Assembly (NCBI RefSeq): GCF_003034965.1
Contig: NZ_PZKE01000016.1
Span: forward strand, 1 to 56,203
Length of the DNA: 56,203 bases
From: Fuscovulum blasticum DSM 2131
GTDB taxonomy: Bacteria; Pseudomonadota; Alphaproteobacteria; Rhodobacterales; Rhodobacteraceae
Direction of reading: 5' to 3'
The notes under the pieces are model-generated. The model was not told the origin of the DNA. It did no database searches and saw only the letters and a list, made by a program, of their open reading frames with translations. Made by a program: the position numbers and the translations under genes. Positions 53,872 to 56,203 of this stretch are shown in pieces (the first letter of the stretch is position 1; every line of letters begins with the position of its first letter).

Positions 53872-54864
53872 ATGCCGATTGGCCCCAAGGTTCTTGCCAG
53901 TGTCCTCTGCCTTGCCCTGCCCTCAATTACATTGCCCACCCTTGCCGCTGCCGAGACGCTGACCCTTCAGGTTGGCTATGGGCCCGGCGGATCTTATGAC
54001 GAAGCGGCGCGGCTGCTGGCCGACCATATCGGGCGCCACCTGCCGGGCACGCTGACGGCGGTGGTCGAGAATGTGCCCGGTGCGGGCAGTCTGAAGCTGG
54101 CGAAGATGATCATGCAAAGCCCGGTGACGGATGGCAGCACGATTGCCACCGTCAGCTCGGCGCTGGCGCTGCTGCCGGTGTTCGACCCCGACAATACCGC
54201 CTTTGATCCGCGGGTGGTGCCCTATCTGGTCAGCATGACCAATTCGGCGTCCTACTGCATCACGCCCAAGGCTTCGGGTATCGACACGCTGGACAAGTTC
54301 CTGACCGAAAGTTTCAAGGTGGGCGCCACAGGCAAGGACAGCACGACCTATACCTATCCGGCCGCGATCAGGAACGGGCTGGGCGCGAAGTTCGATATCG
54401 TGACCGGGTTCGAAAGCGCGACCGAGGTTGATCTGGCGATGGAACGCGGCGATGTGCAGGCGCGCTGCGGCATTGGCACGACAACGCTGTTCAAGGGCGA
54501 CATGATGCAGCGTTACAACGTGATCGTCGAACTGGCGACCGAACCGAAGCATGAGATCGAGGGCGTGCCCTTCCTGCTGGACCGCGCCCCGGATGCGGCG
54601 ACGCGGGCGGCACTGACGCTGGTGCTGTCTTCGGGCACGATCCACATTCCCTTCATCGCCCCGCCCGCCACCAGCCCCGAGGCGCTGGCCAATCTGCGCG
54701 CGGCCTTTGCGGCACTGGCCGGCGACGCCGCGTTCATCGCCGCCGCCAAGGCGCAGGGCTTCACGCTGATGATGACGCAAGGCCCCGAGGTCGAGGCGAT
54801 GATCCGCGACTTGCTGGCAACCGATCCGGCGGTGCAGGACAGGGCGCGGGCGCTGGTGCAGTAG
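53872..54864 (+). CDS. tctC: Tripartite tricarboxylate transporter substrate-binding protein (TctC/Bug family)
   Basis: 330 aa. Signal peptide LASVLCLALPSITLPTLAAA. The mature start LTLQVGYGPGGSYDEAARLL corresponds to the conserved PxxPGG-like ligand loop of Bug proteins, here YGPGGSYD; NVPGAGSLKLAKMIMQSPVTDG and the dicarboxylate-contacting second domain follow. It captures a carboxylate in the periplasm for TctA. ATG 53872 is 24 bases after the adenylate-forming enzyme. The ligand is not evident. Confidence 0.88.
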   Translation: MPIGPKVLASVLCLALPSITLPTLAAAETLTLQVGYGPGGSYDEAARLLADHIGRHLPGTLTAVVENVPGAGSLKLAKMIMQSPVTDGSTIATVSSALALLPVFDPDNTAFDPRVVPYLVSMTNSASYCITPKASGIDTLDKFLTESFKVGATGKDSTTYTYPAAIRNGLGAKFDIVTGFESATEVDLAMERGDVQARCGIGTTTLFKGDMMQRYNVIVELATEPKHEIEGVPFLLDRAPDAATRAALTLVLSSGTIHIPFIAPPATSPEALANLRAAFAALAGDAAFIAAAKAQGFTLMMTQGPEVEAMIRDLLATDPAVQDRARALVQ

Positions 54865-54884
54865 CGCCGGGCCGCGCGGGGCCG

Positions 54885-56203
54885 ATGATGGACGCGCTGC
54901 TGATCGCCCTTGGCGCGTTGATGGAGCCGGCACGGCTGCTGTTGCTGGTGGCCGGGGTGGTGTTCGGTCTGGTGATCGGGGTCATTCCGGGCATCGGCGG
55001 GCTGTTCGGGCTGACCATCCTGATTCCGCTGACCTATACGCTGGACCCGGTGGCGGCGTTTGCGCTGCTTCTGGGCATGGCCTCTGTCACCACCACGTCA
55101 GACACGATTCCGGCGGTGCTGATCGGGGTGCCGGGCACGGTGGGGGCGGCGGCCACGGTGGTGGACGGGCATCAACTGGCCAAACAGGGGCAGGCCGCGC
55201 GGGCGCTGGGGGCGGCCTATTCGGCCTCGCTCATCGGGGGGCTGTTCGGGGCGCTGCTGCTGGCGCTGGCGCTGCCGGTGATGCGGCCGCTGGTGCTGTT
55301 GCTGAACTTTGCCGACCTGTTCGCCATCACCGCCTTCGGCCTGACGCTGGTGGCGATGCTGGCCGGGCGTGACCCGCTGAAGGGGATGGTGGCGGCGCTG
55401 GTCGGGGCGCTGGTCGCCTTTGCGGGGCTGGACCCCTATGAAGGCGTGGCGCGCTGGACCTTTGGCGAGGTCTATCTGTGGGACGGGGTGCCGACGGCGA
55501 TTGTGTTTCTGGGCCTGTTCGCGGTGCCGGAACTGGCCGGGCTGCTGGCACAGGGCCGGATTCAGGCGGCAGGAGCGCCGACAGACCCCGGCGGGTTGCG
55601 GCGCGGCATCGGCGACACGTTGCGCAACCTGCCGCTGGTCTTGCGCAGCGGAGGCTTGGGCGCCTTGCTGGGCGCGGTGCCGGGGATTGGCGTGACCGTG
55701 ATCGAATGGGTGGCCTATGGCGATGCCGCCCGCCGCCCCGGCAAGGGGCCGGCCTTTGGCGAAGGCAATATCCGGGGCGTGATCGCCCCCGAAAGTGCCA
55801 ACAATGCCAAGGAAGGCGGATCGCTGTTGCCGACGCTGGCCTTCGGTATTCCCGGATCGGCCCCGATGGCGCTGCTTCTGGGGGCGTTCACCCTGCACGG
55901 GCTGGTGCCGGGGCCTGACCTGCTGCGCGACGAGGCGCCTTTTGTGGTATCGCTGGTGCTGACGATTGCGCTGGCGAACCTGATCGGCGCGGGCCTGTGC
56001 CTGATGCTGACACGGCCGCTGGCGCGGCTGGCGCTGGTGCCGGCGCCGGTTCTGGTGCCGGTGGCGCTGGCCTTCGTGGTGCTGGGGGCGTTCCAGACCA
56101 CCCGCGACCCGCGCGATTTCGCGGTGCTGCTGGTGTTCTCGGCGCTGGGGCTGGCGATGAAACGCTACGGCTGGTCACGGCCCGCGCTGACGCTGGGGCT
56201 GGT
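54885..56203 (+). CDS. tctA: Tripartite tricarboxylate transporter large membrane subunit TctA (cut by right edge)
   Basis: At least 439 aa; the gene continues past the window. It begins MMDALLIALGALMEPARLLL; the first VIGVIPGIGGLFGLTILIPL and the second GALLGAVPGIGVTVIEWVAY loops are the paired PGIG signatures of TctA, and GVIAPESANNAKEGGSLLPT with LAFGIPGSAPMALLLGAF is the conserved central region. It starts 20 bases after tctC. The small subunit TctB, often between or beside these genes, is not found between them; it may follow outside the window. Confidence 0.9.
   Translation, partial: MMDALLIALGALMEPARLLLLVAGVVFGLVIGVIPGIGGLFGLTILIPLTYTLDPVAAFALLLGMASVTTTSDTIPAVLIGVPGTVGAAATVVDGHQLAKQGQAARALGAAYSASLIGGLFGALLLALALPVMRPLVLLLNFADLFAITAFGLTLVAMLAGRDPLKGMVAALVGALVAFAGLDPYEGVARWTFGEVYLWDGVPTAIVFLGLFAVPELAGLLAQGRIQAAGAPTDPGGLRRGIGDTLRNLPLVLRSGGLGALLGAVPGIGVTVIEWVAYGDAARRPGKGPAFGEGNIRGVIAPESANNAKEGGSLLPTLAFGIPGSAPMALLLGAFTLHGLVPGPDLLRDEAPFVVSLVLTIALANLIGAGLCLMLTRPLARLALVPAPVLVPVALAFVVLGAFQTTRDPRDFAVLLVFSALGLAMKRYGWSRPALTLGL

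Overview
The window is a 56.2 kb piece of a GC-rich alphaproteobacterial chromosome, most likely a member of the Rhodobacteraceae (Rhodobacterales). This rests on overall composition and codon use, the bluE/cobD-type cobalamin pair, an opgC-opgG-opgH periplasmic glucan operon, the rplU-rpmA-GNAT-obgE-proB-proA order, an FnrL-type TTGAT-N4-ATCAA site and the strongly compacted ATGA/GTGA gene overlaps. The assignment is inferred, not checked by search. I see no insertion sequence, integrase, phage gene, CRISPR array or rRNA. Both edges cut genes: cobD on the left and a tctA-like gene on the right.

Layout. 1-967: end of a cobalamin nucleotide-loop cluster (threonine kinase, threonine-phosphate decarboxylase). 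1012-10828: two M20 hydrolases and a DAO-type flavoprotein transcribed leftward, divergent from a five-gene peptide-type ABC importer; together they look like uptake, deacylation and oxidation of an amino-acid derivative. 10864-18559: DUF3422 gene, then rplU, rpmA, a GNAT enzyme, obgE, proB and proA, with a pair of perfect palindromes between proB and proA, and a DUF2059-like exported protein. 18777: tRNA-Ser(CGA). 19038-20833: arsR-acr3-arsC operon with an inverted-repeat operator. 21027-25073: De Ley-Doudoroff type galactose/galactonate operon (SDR, dgoK, dgoA, SMP-30 lactonase) divergent from an IclR regulator. 25078-27183: hutW-hutX anaerobic heme degradation genes behind a perfect FNR box. 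27289-31960: opgC-opgG-opgH. 32383-36787: selO, an XRE-cupin regulator and kbl-tdh threonine catabolism, with two matching palindromes at the kbl promoter. 36836-39741: DUF3883 nuclease-like gene, tRNA-Pro(TGG), DUF192 protein, double cold-shock protein and pdxH. 39870-46592: fabI, LysE exporter, xanthine phosphoribosyltransferase, aminotransferase, ppiD-like chaperone and trpE. 46698-48139: repeat-rich spacer and a divergent polysaccharide deacetylase. 48478-56203: three stand-alone class I adenylate-forming enzymes around an outer-membrane beta-barrel gene, followed by tctC and tctA of a tripartite tricarboxylate transporter.

Most of the window is ordinary chromosomal housekeeping and catabolism. 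The points that stand out are: (i) the cluster of three adenylate-forming enzymes with a carboxylate transporter and no carrier protein; (ii) a threonine dehydrogenase with all four structural-zinc cysteines replaced; (iii) a galactose-operon SDR whose YxxxK lysine is an asparagine; (iv) the FNR box in front of hutWX, followed by a tiny coupled leader ORF; (v) paired TCCGTY-N2-RACGGA palindromes between the XRE-cupin regulator and kbl; and (vi) the tandem palindromes between proB and proA.
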